DNA of 64,000 nucleotides from Brachypterus glaber (Eukaryota; Arthropoda; Insecta; Coleoptera; Kateretidae), in contig OY294044.1 in assembly GCA_958510825.1 (NCBI GenBank), forward strand, positions 74,322,895 through 74,386,894. Reading direction: 5' to 3'. The position numbers and the translations under genes were made by a program. Under the pieces are notes generated by a model. It searched no databases. It was not told the origin of the DNA and worked only from the letters and a program-made list of their open reading frames with translations. This document shows positions 45,672 through 57,229 of this stretch, one piece after another. Each line of letters begins with the position of its first letter. Within the stretch, counting starts at the first letter, position 1.

Positions 45672-47237
45672 TGACTTTTTTTTGAATTTTAAAGGTCTTA
45701 CCCCCCAAAGTTGTTCTTTGGGGTGAGTAGATTACCACGCTATTTTTTCAGAATTTTAAAAAAATATTTAGAGGTGGCGCACAGCCGTTTTTTGCAAAAA
45801 TAATCGTTTCTCCAGATTAAATTTTTTTTGGGGCCTATTAAAGATAAATAAAAATGCTTTTTGCACAGTACGGAGATCTAGGATAAATAAGGAAGAACCC
45901 TGATTTTTTTCAAATTTTTTCATCAACAAACGGCCTTGTTGTGACCTAGAAAAGTCAAAATTTTGATGTTATCCCTAATTTAGGGTGCTAGGAATAGCAC
46001 ATTCAATTTTTTCACCCCGGTCAAAATTTTTTTGGTAATACCTAAATGTGTCCTGACTTAAAAGCCATATATAAATATTTGATCCTATATACAGGGTGCA
46101 CGAAAAAAAAAGTTTTTTAACAAAATTACACAACTTTTCTAGATTTTTACACTTTTCATTCTTTTAGGGCCTACATCGAACAACAAAGTATAGTACAACA
46201 AAGAATACACTTTTCAAATCTTTTAAATCTACTTTGAATGCCCCAGTAATAAAGTAGATTTTTTTGAATTTGGAAAATTTATTCTATGTTGTTCCATAAC
46301 TTGCAACAGAAATTGTGTTTGATCCTCTTGATTTGTTAAAAGATTATTATAGGTTTGTATGAGTGCCACGCCACGCTCTGCGGCGTCGTTTACCACTTTT
46401 AATTTTTGAACATTTTTCTTGGATTGTATGTATGAGTGCCACCCCACGATCTGCGGCGTCGTTTACCATTTTTAATTTTTGAACATATTTCTTGGATTGT
46501 ATATACTGAGTACATACAATGTTCAAAAATTAACTCAATCAAACCTATAATAATTAAGATTATAATCTTTTAACAAATCAAGAGGATCAAACACAATTTC
46601 TGTTGCAAGTTATGGAATAACATAGAATAAATTTTCCAAATTCAAAAAAATCTACTTTATTACTGGGGCATTCAAAGTAGATTTAAAAGATTTGAAAAAT
46701 GTATTCTTTGTTTTACTATACTTTGTTGTTCGATGTGGGCCCTAAAAGAATGAAAAGTGTAAAAATCTAGAAAAGTTGTGTATTTTTGTTAATAAACATT
46801 TTTTTTTCGTGCACCCTGTATATAGGATCAAATATTTATAAATGGCTTTTATGTCAAGACACATTTAGGTATTACCAAAAAAATTTGGACCGGGGTGAAA
46901 AAATTGAATGTGCTATTCCTAGCACCCTAAATTAGGAATAACATCAAAATTTTGACTTTTCTAGGTACAACAAGCCGTTTGTTGATGAAAAAATTTAAAA
47001 AAAATCAGGGTTCTTCCTTATTTATCCTAGATCTCCGTACTGTGCAAAAAGCATTTTTATTTATCTTTACTAGGCCCTAAAAAAAATTTAATCTGGAGAA
47101 ACTATTATTTTTGCAAAAAACGGCTGTGCGCCACTTCTAAATATTTTTTTAAAATTCTGAAAAAATAGCGTGGTAATCTACTCACCCCAATGAACAACTT
47201 TGGGGGTAAGACCTTTAAAATTAAAAAAAAAGTCAAA
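45672..47237. mobile_element. 1.57-kb foldback, arms about 700 bp
   Basis: The left and right halves are reverse complements, with shared words CTTACCCCC..AAAGTTGTTC, AGATCTAGGATAAATAAGGA and TACAGGGTGCACG / CGTGCACCCTGTA. The centre is near 46510. Near the centre of the left arm a 72-bp segment (GAGTGCCAC...TCTGCGGCGTCG) is tandemly duplicated at 46357-46501. The frame at 46229-46447 is an arm artefact. Confidence 0.88.
46357..46501. repeat. 72-bp tandem duplication in a foldback arm
   Basis: Two adjacent copies of GTATGAGTGCCACSCCACG...TTTGAACAT...TTGGATTGTAT. The opposite arm lacks the GC-rich CTGCGGCGTCG part. Confidence 0.85.
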
Positions 47238-47923
47238 ACTCTGGGCACCCTAATGCATTGTTAGCTTCCACACCTTGTATTGAGTTTCTCATTAAATATT
47301 TCGTGTAATTTTTAGGTTAAAAGTTTTTAATTATTTTAAAAACAATTTTTAATTTTAAAAAGTTTAAAGTTTGTATTAGGTACTCAAGTTTATTAAAAAT
47401 CACAAATTAAATAAAATCCAATTTAGGAGACTTTTTTGTTTTGCCTTTTTATACAACGCTAAAAGTGCTAAAATAGATTTATAATAATATAAACTTCCTA
47501 GACAAAAAAAATTGCATACAAATGAAGGGTACAGGGGAAAAACCCCGGTAGTCCAAAAAACCTGATTTTGAGTTAAATGCTTTTCAAAGTATTTCATGCA
47601 CGACACTGTCATAATATGACAACGCAACGGACGCGCGTTTGTTGGACTATCGGGGTTTTCCCCGTAACGCGCATTTTAAAATGTATTTTAGAGTGAATGA
47701 CGGGGTTTTGCACGAACGATGGTAGCTGATTCAGAAAGTACATTTCAATAACCACAGGATGTCATTATCAACCCGTTTTCGCGCAAAAATGGACTACCGG
47801 GTTTTTTTACCTGTACCCTTCAAATGTGTTTCATGAAAACATAAAAAACTTTTTTACGTTTTTTGTGTACACCATAAGTTAAGAACAAATTATCCGATCG
47901 AAATTAGAGGAGAATAAATTTAT
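47238..47923. other. AT-rich DNA, inverted words
   Basis: GGGTACAGGGGAAAAACCCCGGTAGTCC near 47527 and GGACTACCGGGTTTTTTTACCTGTACCCTTC near 47790 are inverted repeats about 270 bp apart. They may bound a small MITE of about 300 bp. The 75-residue minus frame inside has no motif. Confidence 0.5.
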
Positions 47924-48172
47924 GGGAGATTTAGCTTAGCGGTTTAAGGCATCGATATAGCATTGACACTGAGCTAATGATCGTGAGTTCAAACCTCACT
48001 GGCGCCAATTGCCTTTTTCAGTTAATTAATAATTGAAATTTGGCGAACGCGTACTCCCTAGATATATTGGTTCGAAAGTCAATTAAAGCCGGTGGTTCCC
48101 TCTACTACTAGCCCACACAAGTCCTGGACTTAGGGGATGCTTAATTAAGTAGAATAGTACGAGGTTAAAAAA
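47924..48172 (+). mobile_element. tRNA-derived SINE, copy 2
   Basis: The A box TAGCTTAGCGG fits the RNA polymerase III consensus (TRGCNNAGYNGG). The B box region is GTGAGTTCAAACCTCAC. The body is nearly identical to copy 1, while the head differs much more. It ends GAGGTTAAAAAAC. The 3' side abuts a partial CGTCGG MITE. Confidence 0.88.
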
Positions 48173-48178
48173 CAAACA

Positions 48179-48416
48179 TAAAGTCGCTGCGTTAATAATT
48201 CGTTTACAAAAACATTCGAAATAATAAACGTACTAAGTGACTTAGTGCCTATTGCTAGATAAAATTTTAATTAAAATCAAATTGGTGCGTTTTGTATAGT
48301 CTCTTGGCAGTTAGTTCGATTTACCTATACGTAGATCATCATAAATTAATTAAAGTGCCATTTAAATCTCATTTTTGCAAAAAGTTGACTTAGGGCCTTT
48401 TAATTGTAAGCCCACG
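48179..48416 (+). mobile_element. Partial MITE, CGTCGG family, copy C
   Basis: This matches the right 60 percent of copies A and B, up to GTAAGCCCACG. The left end is missing. The SINE ends within a few bases of the break. Confidence 0.8.
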
Positions 48417-48668
48417 ATATATTCTCTTCGTTATACAAATCACAATAGTCTTGATTTAAGATAACATTTTTCTGTGTGTAGTTTAAGTCAAAGCCTGTTT
48501 AAATTCCAACAAAAAGTACAGTTTTTAGCAAGTCGAACTTTAAATACGATATTCTCAAAACGTAGTTTTTATAAGAATGAGCTTTGAAAGTGTCAAAACA
48601 AAAGTTATAGATGGATGAGAACCAAACTAGTTTTAAAAGTTGAGGGAATGTCTGGAATGCCCCCACAG

Positions 48669-49427
48669 TATACCGGGTGAGTTTTTATTTATGTCCACCC
48701 CCAAAATTAGGATTAATCCTCATTCGATAAAAACGAACTAGAATATATATCGTTTCTAATTATATCAAATTTGAATAACGTTTTTGTGCTAAAAAAATGA
48801 TTGTAAGTAATTTGTAATGATATCCGATTTCCTGCAAACGAAAGTTGGGCCTTTTGTATTGAAAAAATATAAAAAAGATTTATTTAATAAAATATAAAAG
48901 TAGAAAAAATATTGTTCCTAACGCATGCGTAAAGAGCCTTTTCAGCACTCGATTGCTTGCCTGAACTCTGCTACGCGTCTTTCAAAATGCAATCGAAAGA
49001 GTCTCTTCCCGCACTTGTTAGGAAAATAGCTATTGTAGAGTAATTTTCCGCAATTTTTCTTATGCCAAACTTGTTATATTATATACTTTGAAGATTAAGT
49101 AGGTAATAAGAAGGTAAATTATGTGTTTTTATACGATAAAAACGAAAACGAAAAACAAAAACTTTAAAAAAAATCATTTTTTTATACAAAGAATTTCCGG
49201 CTGACTTAAAAAATGTAAAAAATTACAGGGTGCTCGATTAAAAAAAAACAATTTAAAAATTTCCCGAAAATTTTTCCGGCGAACCTGGAAGTGGAACAAA
49301 ACAAAAATAAATACGCCATTTTATAGCCAATATAAAATTCCCTTATAAATCACCAAAGTTTCGTTTTTATCGAATGAAGATTAATCATAATTTTTGGGGT
49401 GGACATAGATAAAACTCACCCGGTATA
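48669..49427. mobile_element. TIR element TATACCGGGTGAG
   Basis: Terminal inverted repeats of about 62 bp begin TATACCGGGTGAGTTTTTAT and include GATTAATC..CATTCGATAAA. They bound 759 bp. The interior holds TACAGGGTGCTCGATTAAAA, another member of the TAYNGGGTG end class. No coding frame. Confidence 0.88.
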
Positions 49428-50690
49428 ACTCCATACCGACAGCAACGGCCATTCTCTGGCGGGAGTGCACAAATACGTTATATATAAATAGAATTCGAGA
49501 AGCGTTCGCAGTAATGAACTTTATTGACATTAACTTTGTTAACTAGTATCATCATATTAACTAAATTACATTTTGATAACTACGATTAACAGAATTATCT
49601 GAAAATCCATAAAATATTAAATTTTGAAACTAGTTTTAGATATAAACTGATTATTAAATTCCCAAGCTGATAATAATTACACTGCTCTACAAAAATAGAC
49701 TTTTTTTTATTTGCCGGGAACCTTTTAGTTGATTCTGGCTATATTTAATGCGCTGATTTTGAAACCTTTTCCCGTTTTTCAGGAACAGCTCGTTTTTTAA
49801 TATACGTATAACGCACCATGTTTTTTTACCCATAGTTGTTGTCAACAAAAAAATAAAAGTTATTTTTTTTTGCCGTGCATTGTTTCTTGATATACAGGGT
49901 GATTCAGAAATACGTTACAAAAACTTAAGGGGTGATTTTAGGTCAAAAAATATGAAAAAAAAATTATAAAAAAAAAATTAGATCCTAATTATTTTTTTTA
50001 CTACATCCTTGGGCAAGAAAACCACTGTGCGCTATATCTCAAAAATACGAGCTGATCGAGAAAAACGAAGCATGGTTTCAACTAAAATGGCCTGGATGAG
50101 TGGGTATGGTGATCACTATCTCTGCTTTCCGCTCATCTCCGCACAAGCAGTCTGCCCACCGTTGCAATGGTGAGTCACTCTGAATGATTTTGAAATCGGA
50201 CTATATGTGCTTTACAAAATTGACTTCATGCCAAGTTCGAATGTAAGCAGCCATTAGCTACTCCCGAACCCTACTAATTAAAAAGTGTCAAAATCAGAAT
50301 TTATTTGTAACCTTCTAGAAGTAAAAAAGTACGGAGCGCTAAAGAGAATAAAACAATTCTGTCTTTTCCCAATGGACATTTGGTTATAAATAACTTTCCT
50401 CTTTTTTATTTGACAAGACAATACTGCTCACAATAGAGAAAAGCACTATTCTAAAAAAGAAATATAGCTATCTAAATCAAGTGTCATTTTAAAATGTAGC
50501 TAATATACAGCAAATAATAAAATGAAAATAACACGGACTAGAAAGGGACTTTAAAAAGCAATAAGATTTTGCAGAAAAGGATAAGTAAATAAAAATAATT
50601 TAAAGTAGTACTAACATAGAATTTATTAAATCCTTAAAACTTACTTAATTTGACTCAAAAGCCAAAACTTTGACGAATTCGCGCAGACGA
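49428..50690. other. No gene recognised
   Basis: TATACAGGGTGATTCAG lies at 49893. A GC-richer patch at 50080-50270 (GGCCTGGATGAGTGG, GCTCATCTCCGCACAAGC) has no open frame or match in the window. Confidence 0.4.
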
Positions 50691-50717
50691 AAGATGTCGT
50701 CACTTGTCTTGTGCATA

Positions 50718-51430
50718 GGAATAGTATATTCTATAACTAGTATGGAATAGACAATATTCCGCGCGAGCGGAATGTGTGTCATACGAGCCGGCAGGCGAGT
50801 ATGACGGTCTCGCGGAATGACTATTCCGTACGTGTTGTAGACTATACTTTTTCTTTGACTGCCAATATGAAACACTGTATGGCTTTAAACTGCGGACAAG
50901 GTTAAAAACAATGTTTTTCGTGACTCGACATTGGAAATGCAACAAAACACATATTTTTAAATAAAGCAATTAATGTTATTTAATAATTTTATCAAATCAG
51001 TAGTTAAAAAAGATTTGTATTTAATTTTAGCACATATTTCCAAATTATAATGCAAAAATTAAAGGTTATGTCAGATTGTTGTGTCAGATATCAGGTTTAA
51101 ATATTTAACAATGGAGCAGTTTCAATTTTTTGAACTAAATTGATAAAAAAATGGTCAAATATTAGGAAAAACTAATAAACTTTATGTAATTTTAACGCAT
51201 AACTTTAAATTGCATTAAATTATTCAATGGTTCATGGTAAAATATATATATTTTTGCTAATTTTGCTACAGTTTTCTTTACTTTTATAAACAAGAGATGG
51301 CACTACATGTGCTCATTCTAACACTTGATACGGAATATTCATATAGTATCTAGAGCTAGAATTGATTCATTCTGGGTTTGAAAAGTGTGTGTATTTGCTT
51401 ACATTCTAAAGCAGTCGTAGAAAAAAAAAC
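50718..51430 (+). repeat. 700-bp repeat, copy 1 (inverted pair with 59098)
   Basis: It shares TATTCTATAACTAGTATGGA, TATTCCGCG and ATGGCACTACATGTGCTCAT with the reverse complement of 59098-59445. The other copy lacks the middle (about 50795-51165). The core GAGCCGGCAGGCGAGTATGAC is GC-rich and palindromic. The overlapping minus frames have no motif. Confidence 0.85.
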
Positions 51431-53014
51431 CTTCTGACAGCAAAAGAAAAATGTTTATCCCTGGTCCGAAGGGGATTTCGAAAAAAGTGGTTTAAGGGCC
51501 CACTCTACTATGTAGAGTTATATGGGTACTATTCTATCCTACCCTACCCATTGCGAAGGTAGAAATAATAGAAATAATTTATATAATATGGTGAGACAAA
51601 TAAGGCAGTTCAATGCTGTAACAGCAAGCAGCAAAACATATTTTTTGCATACAGCATTGCAGTATCACCGACGATATTAGTCTAAAAGCCTAATAATTCT
51701 TTTAGATAAGTGTACCTAGATATCTAGGTATTATTTCATGGATACAAATTAGTATTAAGTAACTAATATTTTAACTTTAATATGGAGATATATAATTAAT
51801 TTGAGTTTTTGTTTATATCCTTTAGTTAATATGTATAAAACTACAATATGCCAATTTAAAGGTATTTTATTTTAATACTAAAATATAGAATAGGCTGTGA
51901 AAATATGAATGCTACGCATTCGATTATATATTATTTAGAGTAAATGGTTATTACATTTTCCAAAATATTAAAAAAATATATATAAAAAAAATTAAAAAAA
52001 GATCTTTTTTTGAATAACAAAACACTTAAAAAAAAACTTTTCAAAAAAAAAATCAAAAAACTTTTGATAGTTTTTATTATTTAAAAAAGTTTAACCCCCC
52101 ATAACTTTTTTGTTTTTGAGGGCATTACTTTAAAAAACAATAGGGATCTTCCCCTCATAGAATTGATTTTTCCTGAAAATTTCGAGTCGATCGGATAATT
52201 CGTTCTGGAGTTATCGTGTCTACAAAAATCGTGACGGACGGACGGACAAACGGACTTTAATATTATTCTAGCACAGGCGCTTTGAATAATATAATAACTA
52301 CTGAATTATGTAAAATATTTTATGCTTGATAACATGAAATATTTAATAAGTTATTATAAAATATATGTAGAAAATTTCTTAAAGTGACAATAATTGGGGG
52401 TTTTACCCTATAACACTTTTAATAATATTCATAATTATGAATATAACCAATCTGATTTAACTATGTGTAACACTGTATGTAAGTTTATGTTTTCCTGACA
52501 TGCAACATGCAGGTATATAGGGTTATTTTTTAAATGGTACAGCTCTGTTAAGATTATATAGGTAAATAATACATTTTTATAGCCACTGTAATATATCCCG
52601 AGAGGCGTAGCATCGAAATATTAAAATAAAAATATATTTTTAAAGATTTAATTAAATGTTTCTTTAAACATTTAATTTAAATAATTTAAACATTATACAA
52701 AATTGGGTTAAGTTACATAATATACATATAGGATGGTCAAAAACTGACATCATAATCAAGAGTTGCAAGTTTGAAGTCGATATCTCAACTCGTTCAAAAG
52801 TTAAGGGGAGAGGAAATATAAATCTTGCTGAAGAGTAAAGTACCTTAATTTATGAAAACAAATAAAAGACTTTTTAGTAAAAAGTTGTTCTAAATTGCAT
52901 GAAAATATTAGATAATTTTTTAATCTTTTTTATCAGTCTCTCAAAAAATGTTTTTCCTTACAATAGTCAATTTTTTGTGGTAACGCCGGTTAACCAGTAT
53001 GTTACTCTTTCTCT
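51431..53014. other. AT-rich DNA with dispersed repeat pieces
   Basis: 51893-51925 is a reversed copy of the GCGTAGCA motif. 52090-52270 carries TTCGAGTCGATCGGATAATT and ACGGACGGACGGAC, a repeat related to 60880 and 63040. I see no gene. Confidence 0.5.
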
Positions 53015-53430
53015 GTTTAATGGAGCTCTCTACAACTAGAATTATGAAACAAAAGACGTCTATCCTATCTTTATCTCATTTGTGCTACACTTTCCAGCCA
53101 GCCAAATATATACTGTATTTGTTTTTCATACAACAAATACAGTGTTTATTTGGTTGACCGGAAAGTGTAGCACTGAGCGGCACGAACGAACATAGCTAAT
53201 TTAAATCTGTAGAATAAGATAATTCTACTAAAATTTAAATGGTGCCAGTAATTTCTTTAATAAAAATAATACTGTTAGACTTTTCGCCCGGCCAAGTAAA
53301 TATTGTATTTGTTCAACAAAGAACAAATACAAAATTTGTTTGTTTGGGTGGAAGTGGGAGTGTATGTATGTCTTCTATCCTTTTTGGGTAGAACTTTTGT
53401 CCCTGTCTAATCTAACGGGAGAATTCGCCA
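53015..53430 (+). mobile_element. 430-bp repeat, copy 2
   Basis: This is the reverse complement of 43000-43420. It contains hairpins around ATACTGTATTTGTT and CAACAAATACAGTG, and around TATTGTATTTGTTC and GAACAAATACAA. The 69-residue frame at 53340 starts in it and has no motif. Confidence 0.88.
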
Positions 53431-53844
53431 TTGATGAGTTAATAAGAGAGAGAAATACATATTCCCCTAACTTGGTTAGTAACACATGTATAAGTTATTT
53501 TAATTATTGCAAGTTTGTTGAACTATTTAAATTTAAAGATCGTATTTGAAGTTTAATGACTTTAGATTCAATTAATTTTGGTTAAGTATCGTAAATAATA
53601 TAGCTATCTTTATGCACAAGGGCATAGTTTTGTCATATAAGTTTACAATAATTAACCCCAAATAGGTTTGTTCTTTTAGTCAATTTTAGAGCATAAATTT
53701 ATCTTTCCACTCAGACTCAAATAGTTATTTATGGTACTAGTGGGCAAAGTAAGGGCAATATCGGTTTACCCATGAGTGCCATACAAGGTTTTATCCAATA
53801 AATAGCTTAGGAATTCATATTTTTATTAAAAATTTTAATGACAT
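53431..53844. other. AT-rich DNA, maybe part of the Penelope element
   Basis: I see no coding motif. The 5' limit of the Penelope-like fragment that follows could lie here. Confidence 0.4.
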
Positions 53845-54294
53845 TTACAAGAAAATAAAGGTCCAATTAGTCAAAGTATTGCAAATTTATTTAGAGGTTC
53901 ATTTAAAGTCTCATTTAAACCACTTTCAAATATTAAAACCCACTTGATTAAAAACAAAGACCCTATTGAAAAGTTGTCAAAATCGGTAGTTTATAAGATC
54001 AACTGTGAGTCTTTTTATATTGGACAAACGGGAAGATCTTTTGGTGTTAGATTGGGCGAACATTTAGAAAGAAAGAAGTTCTCACATTTTTTAAATCACC
54101 TAAGAGACGAAACACATACATTCGAGCGGAATTCTAATTTTGAAATTCTACATATACAAGATAGGGGAGTTAAATTGGATCTTTATGAAGAATTAGAGAT
54201 TAATAGTTTTGCTCATAAGTATCCTGAAAATATTTTAAATAAACAACTTACGTTCCTCCGTTCTAACACTACACTTTTAAGCTTATTTTTGTAA
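53845..54294 (+). pseudogene. Penelope-like element GIY-YIG endonuclease fragment
   Basis: Penelope-like retroelements encode a reverse transcriptase followed by a GIY-YIG nuclease that nicks target DNA. This 149-codon open frame has no ATG at its start. It holds the linker (SIANLFRGSFKVSFKPLSNI) and then VVYKINCESFYIGQTGRSFG, matching the V-Y-x(n)-YIGQTGR core, with VRLGEHLE following. A later EEL could supply the metal-binding Glu. The upstream reverse transcriptase is missing, so the copy is 5'-truncated and dead, though the domain itself is uninterrupted. The first half of the motif is VVY rather than GIY. Confidence 0.85.
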
Positions 54295-54930
54295 TAATTG
54301 CGGTTGTTTTCTATATTTGCATACATTTTTGTATCTATTTGTGTATAATTATTGCAATAAGTAGATTGGAATTTTAAGAAATAACATTTCTTAATATTTT
54401 AATTTCAATTTTTCGGGAATGGATTGAATAGTGTTTAAAAATATTTTACCCATCCCTTAAAAAGCTTATACTTATTCTTCTTCCTCTTCCTTTTCTTTTT
54501 CTTTCCTTCTTCTGCTTTTCTTTTCCTTTTTCTTCTTCTACTTCTTTTTCTTACACACCTTAGCTTGAACATCCCTAATATTGATTATAGATTTTCAAAA
54601 AAACTCTTGATTTTTGACATTTATTATTTATATACTTTATGTTTAACATGTTTTGTAATTTTATTGTTAATATTATGTTTATATTGTCTTATAAACTGAA
54701 GTGGACGTTACGTTACTGTGTTTTACATTTATAAATGTTTTCTTATGGTTATTTTTGACCTTTTATGGATATAGTATTTTTATATATTTTTGGCTAGGTA
54801 AGATAAACTTTGTTTTTCTTAAAATAATCTCTAACTTGTGTAATTTCTTGTAGTCTTGTAGTCTTGTAGTCTGACGATGATAATCGAAACTTAAATTATT
54901 AATAAAGTGAATGATGACTAAAAGTATGAT
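54295..54930 (+). mobile_element. 3' region of the Penelope-like element
   Basis: The non-coding sequence after the endonuclease frame includes a pyrimidine tract (54472-54553, CTTCCTCTTCCTTTTC) and three TCTTGTAGT units at about 54848-54872. It then has CTGACGATGATAATCGAAAC, a word typical near the ends of such elements, and an A-run at about 54932. The 3' boundary is inferred. Confidence 0.5.
54472..54553. repeat. Polypyrimidine tract
   Basis: Almost pure C/T over about 80 bases, irregular TTC/CTT units. Confidence 0.9.
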
Positions 54931-55091
54931 TTAAAAAAAAAAAATAAATAATTTGACAAGTGACAGTTGAGAGGGTAAAATAAGTAATTATCCACTTAAT
55001 ATAGTAAAAGCCACGCGGGGATTATTATTGAGTTTATCTATTTAAAATAAAACTGGTAATTGTCTTATTATCTGTATGTATTGGATAATAT

Positions 55092-55484
55092 CGTCAGCTT
55101 ACAAGTAAAGAGCACTAAGTCCAAAAACATGGTTTTGAGATATTGACAAATTTAACTTTCACTGTTGTTTTTTAATTTTTGTAATAATTGTTACAAAAAT
55201 GCACGTTTTGCCAAACAAACACTAAGTCGCTTAGTGCAGAAACATTTGAAATAATCTACAAGTAAAACGCACTAAGTGCACTAAGTGACTTAGTGCCTAT
55301 TGCCAGATAAAATTTTAATCAAATCAAATTGGTGCGTTTTATATAGTGGGTAACTCTCTTGGCAGTTCACCTAGAAGTTAGTTCGGTTTACCTGTACATA
55401 GATCATCAAAAATTAATTACAGTACCATAAAAATCCCATTTTTGCAAAAAAGTGACTTAGTGACTTTTACTTGTAAGCCGACGA
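55092..55484 (+). mobile_element. MITE, CGTCGG family, copy B
   Basis: This is the near-identical sister of 32158-32550. One terminus reads CGTCAGC rather than CGTCGGC. ATAT flanks both ends. Confidence 0.9.
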
Positions 55485-56975
55485 TATATTCTTATTTATA
55501 ATTCCCACGAGTGCACTCGAGTGGGCTACGACCTAGTTAGTAGTTAGTGCTCATTTTTCACCCGATGCCATTAGAGCGGTCGGAAAGTGAAAATCAGCTG
55601 ATTTTACAACACCAATCAGAAAATGAGTAAACGTCAAACACAAACGACGAATTGAGAAATTCATTTAGGGACAATTTTTGCGTTCTTTGGATGTTTACGT
55701 GTTAGATCGTAGGAAAAATTATTTTCCTACGATCGCTAGTTATAGTGGAAAATAATCACTGTAGTGATTATTTTCCACACGTTGCAATGACAGCAATCGG
55801 AAAGTGACAATCAGCTGATTTTACATATCTGCTGTCAGAAAACAAGTAAACGTCAAATACAAAACTTCAAATTAATAAAATAAATTTTAAGACAATTTTT
55901 GCGTTTTTTTAGACGCAAACCTATTTCAGTGCACTTCGCGTGATTTACTCGGCTCCGCTTGTAAAAATATAAGCACTTTCGTGCATTGAAAACAAACAAC
56001 GTTTTTTTACGATCTAAAATAAATAAATATATACATTTCAGGCAGTAAATTTATAACCTTAGAAAATCGCAGCACTTACAATTTTCTGCAAATCTGGTGG
56101 TTTACAAGTAAAATCCCCATCACTATCACTCTCCATTCTCTTTATAACAACAATTATTTAGCACACATATATTTTGCACATGAAATTATATAATAAATAA
56201 TAATTTTATATTAAAAAAATGGCGGAACACAACATCTCGTAGCATATATGTACTTGACAGCTGTCTTACGATTGACATGTCGGTTGCCTACACTCTAGTG
56301 CGCAAAATTCAATTTTGCGCTTGCTGTCATTGTAACGAGCAGAACAGTAAAAAGCTAAAAAATAGGTTATTTTGCAATATGAAAACTTTTTGTGTTTTTG
56401 TATAAATAAATGTTAACTTTTCTATTAGGTCGCAGAAAAATTAATTTTTAGACAGTTTTGTATTTTTGTATGTTTAGGTGTTAGATCGTAAGAAAAATAG
56501 TATACACACCTCGACGCACACCATTTTCAGTGCACATCGAGTGCTTTTTACTTTTATTTTACTGGCCTTCGCCTCGTAAAGAAATAAGCACTCTCGTGAG
56601 TACTCGGTGCATAATATACAAGTTCCTACGAGCCAGTTAGTATATAGTACTCATTTTCTATCCAATGACACGACAGGTGTCGTAAAGTGACAATCAGCTT
56701 ATTTTACATTTCTCCTGTCAGATAATGAGTAAACGTCAAACAAAAAAAGGTCAAATTTACAAATTATATGACAATTTTTGCGTTTTTTGGACGTTTTAGA
56801 GTTAGGTAGTAGTAAAAATAGTATAAATAAGATAATTTATTTAACTTAATAATGCCACCATGGTGGATATAAAAGTCACTTTTACATAAACTTAAATTAC
56901 GCCGCCACGTAAAAAAATAAGCAATGCTGTGCACTAAAGACTAGATTCGCGTACTCGGTGCGTAATATACTATAT
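55485..56975. repeat. Three-copy repeat cluster (GACAATCAGCTGATTTTAC)
   Basis: Units at about 55548-55740, 55780-55930 and 56640-56830 share CATTTTC, GGAAAGTGACAATCAGCTGA and AATGAGTAAACGTCAAAC, then ACAATTTTTGCGTT. Each is followed or preceded by a GTGCACTTCGCG / TACTCGGTGCRTAATATAC block. Hairpins include CGTAGGAAAAATTATTTTCC near 55706 and GTGGAAAATAATCACT near 55747. It looks like nested or tandem copies of one transposon. Confidence 0.7.
56022..56136 (-). pseudogene. Possible tyrosine-recombinase (Crypton-like) N-terminus
   Basis: On the minus strand ATG at 56136 begins MESDSDGDFTCKPPDLQKIV, followed in the same frame by SAAIF and a stop. After a shift the next frame gives KVINLLPEMY. 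An acidic start, a helix of the form DLQKIV.AA and then LLPE is the layout I recall for insect Crypton/ZMYM-like recombinase proteins. This is recalled, not searched. Only this N-terminal piece is visible. It may be the 5' end of the transposon that makes up the surrounding repeat cluster. Confidence 0.35.
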
Positions 56976-56998
56976 TTTAATCTCTGTTAAATCACAAA

Positions 56999-57030
56999 TT
57001 TTGGGTTACGTAATTCTTAAATGTTCCCCG
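56999..57030 (-). repeat. End fragment of GGGAACGTT MITE
   Basis: GGGTTACGTAATTCTTAAAT followed by GTTCCCC is a diverged terminus of the family at 30741. Confidence 0.6.
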
Positions 57031-57184
57031 ACAAATTATTTTTTTTAGGAAAAAATACCCATATTAAAGAAACAATCGTAAAAAATTAAAAAAAATATAT
57101 ATTTAAAAACAAAAAAAAAATAAAATAAAGTTTAACTTAAAACTTTTACGCAAAAAATACTATTTGTAACTGCGAGGAGTATTC

Positions 57185-57220
57185 TATAAAATGCGAAGCA
57201 TTATATATCTTCACGGCTTG
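57185..57220 (+). repeat. GCGTAGCA-ATCTTCACGGCTTG motif
   Basis: AAATGCGAAGCATT, then ATCTTCACGGCTTG. It stands 10 bp before the TA of the next element. Confidence 0.55.
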
Positions 57221-57229
57221 TTTAACATA

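Noticed and set aside
54868..54915. Hammerhead ribozyme in the Penelope-like 3' region
   Set aside because: CTGACGA and GAAAC are present, but stem II would have a loop of one to three bases. The UH cleavage dinucleotide is not where stem III would place it.
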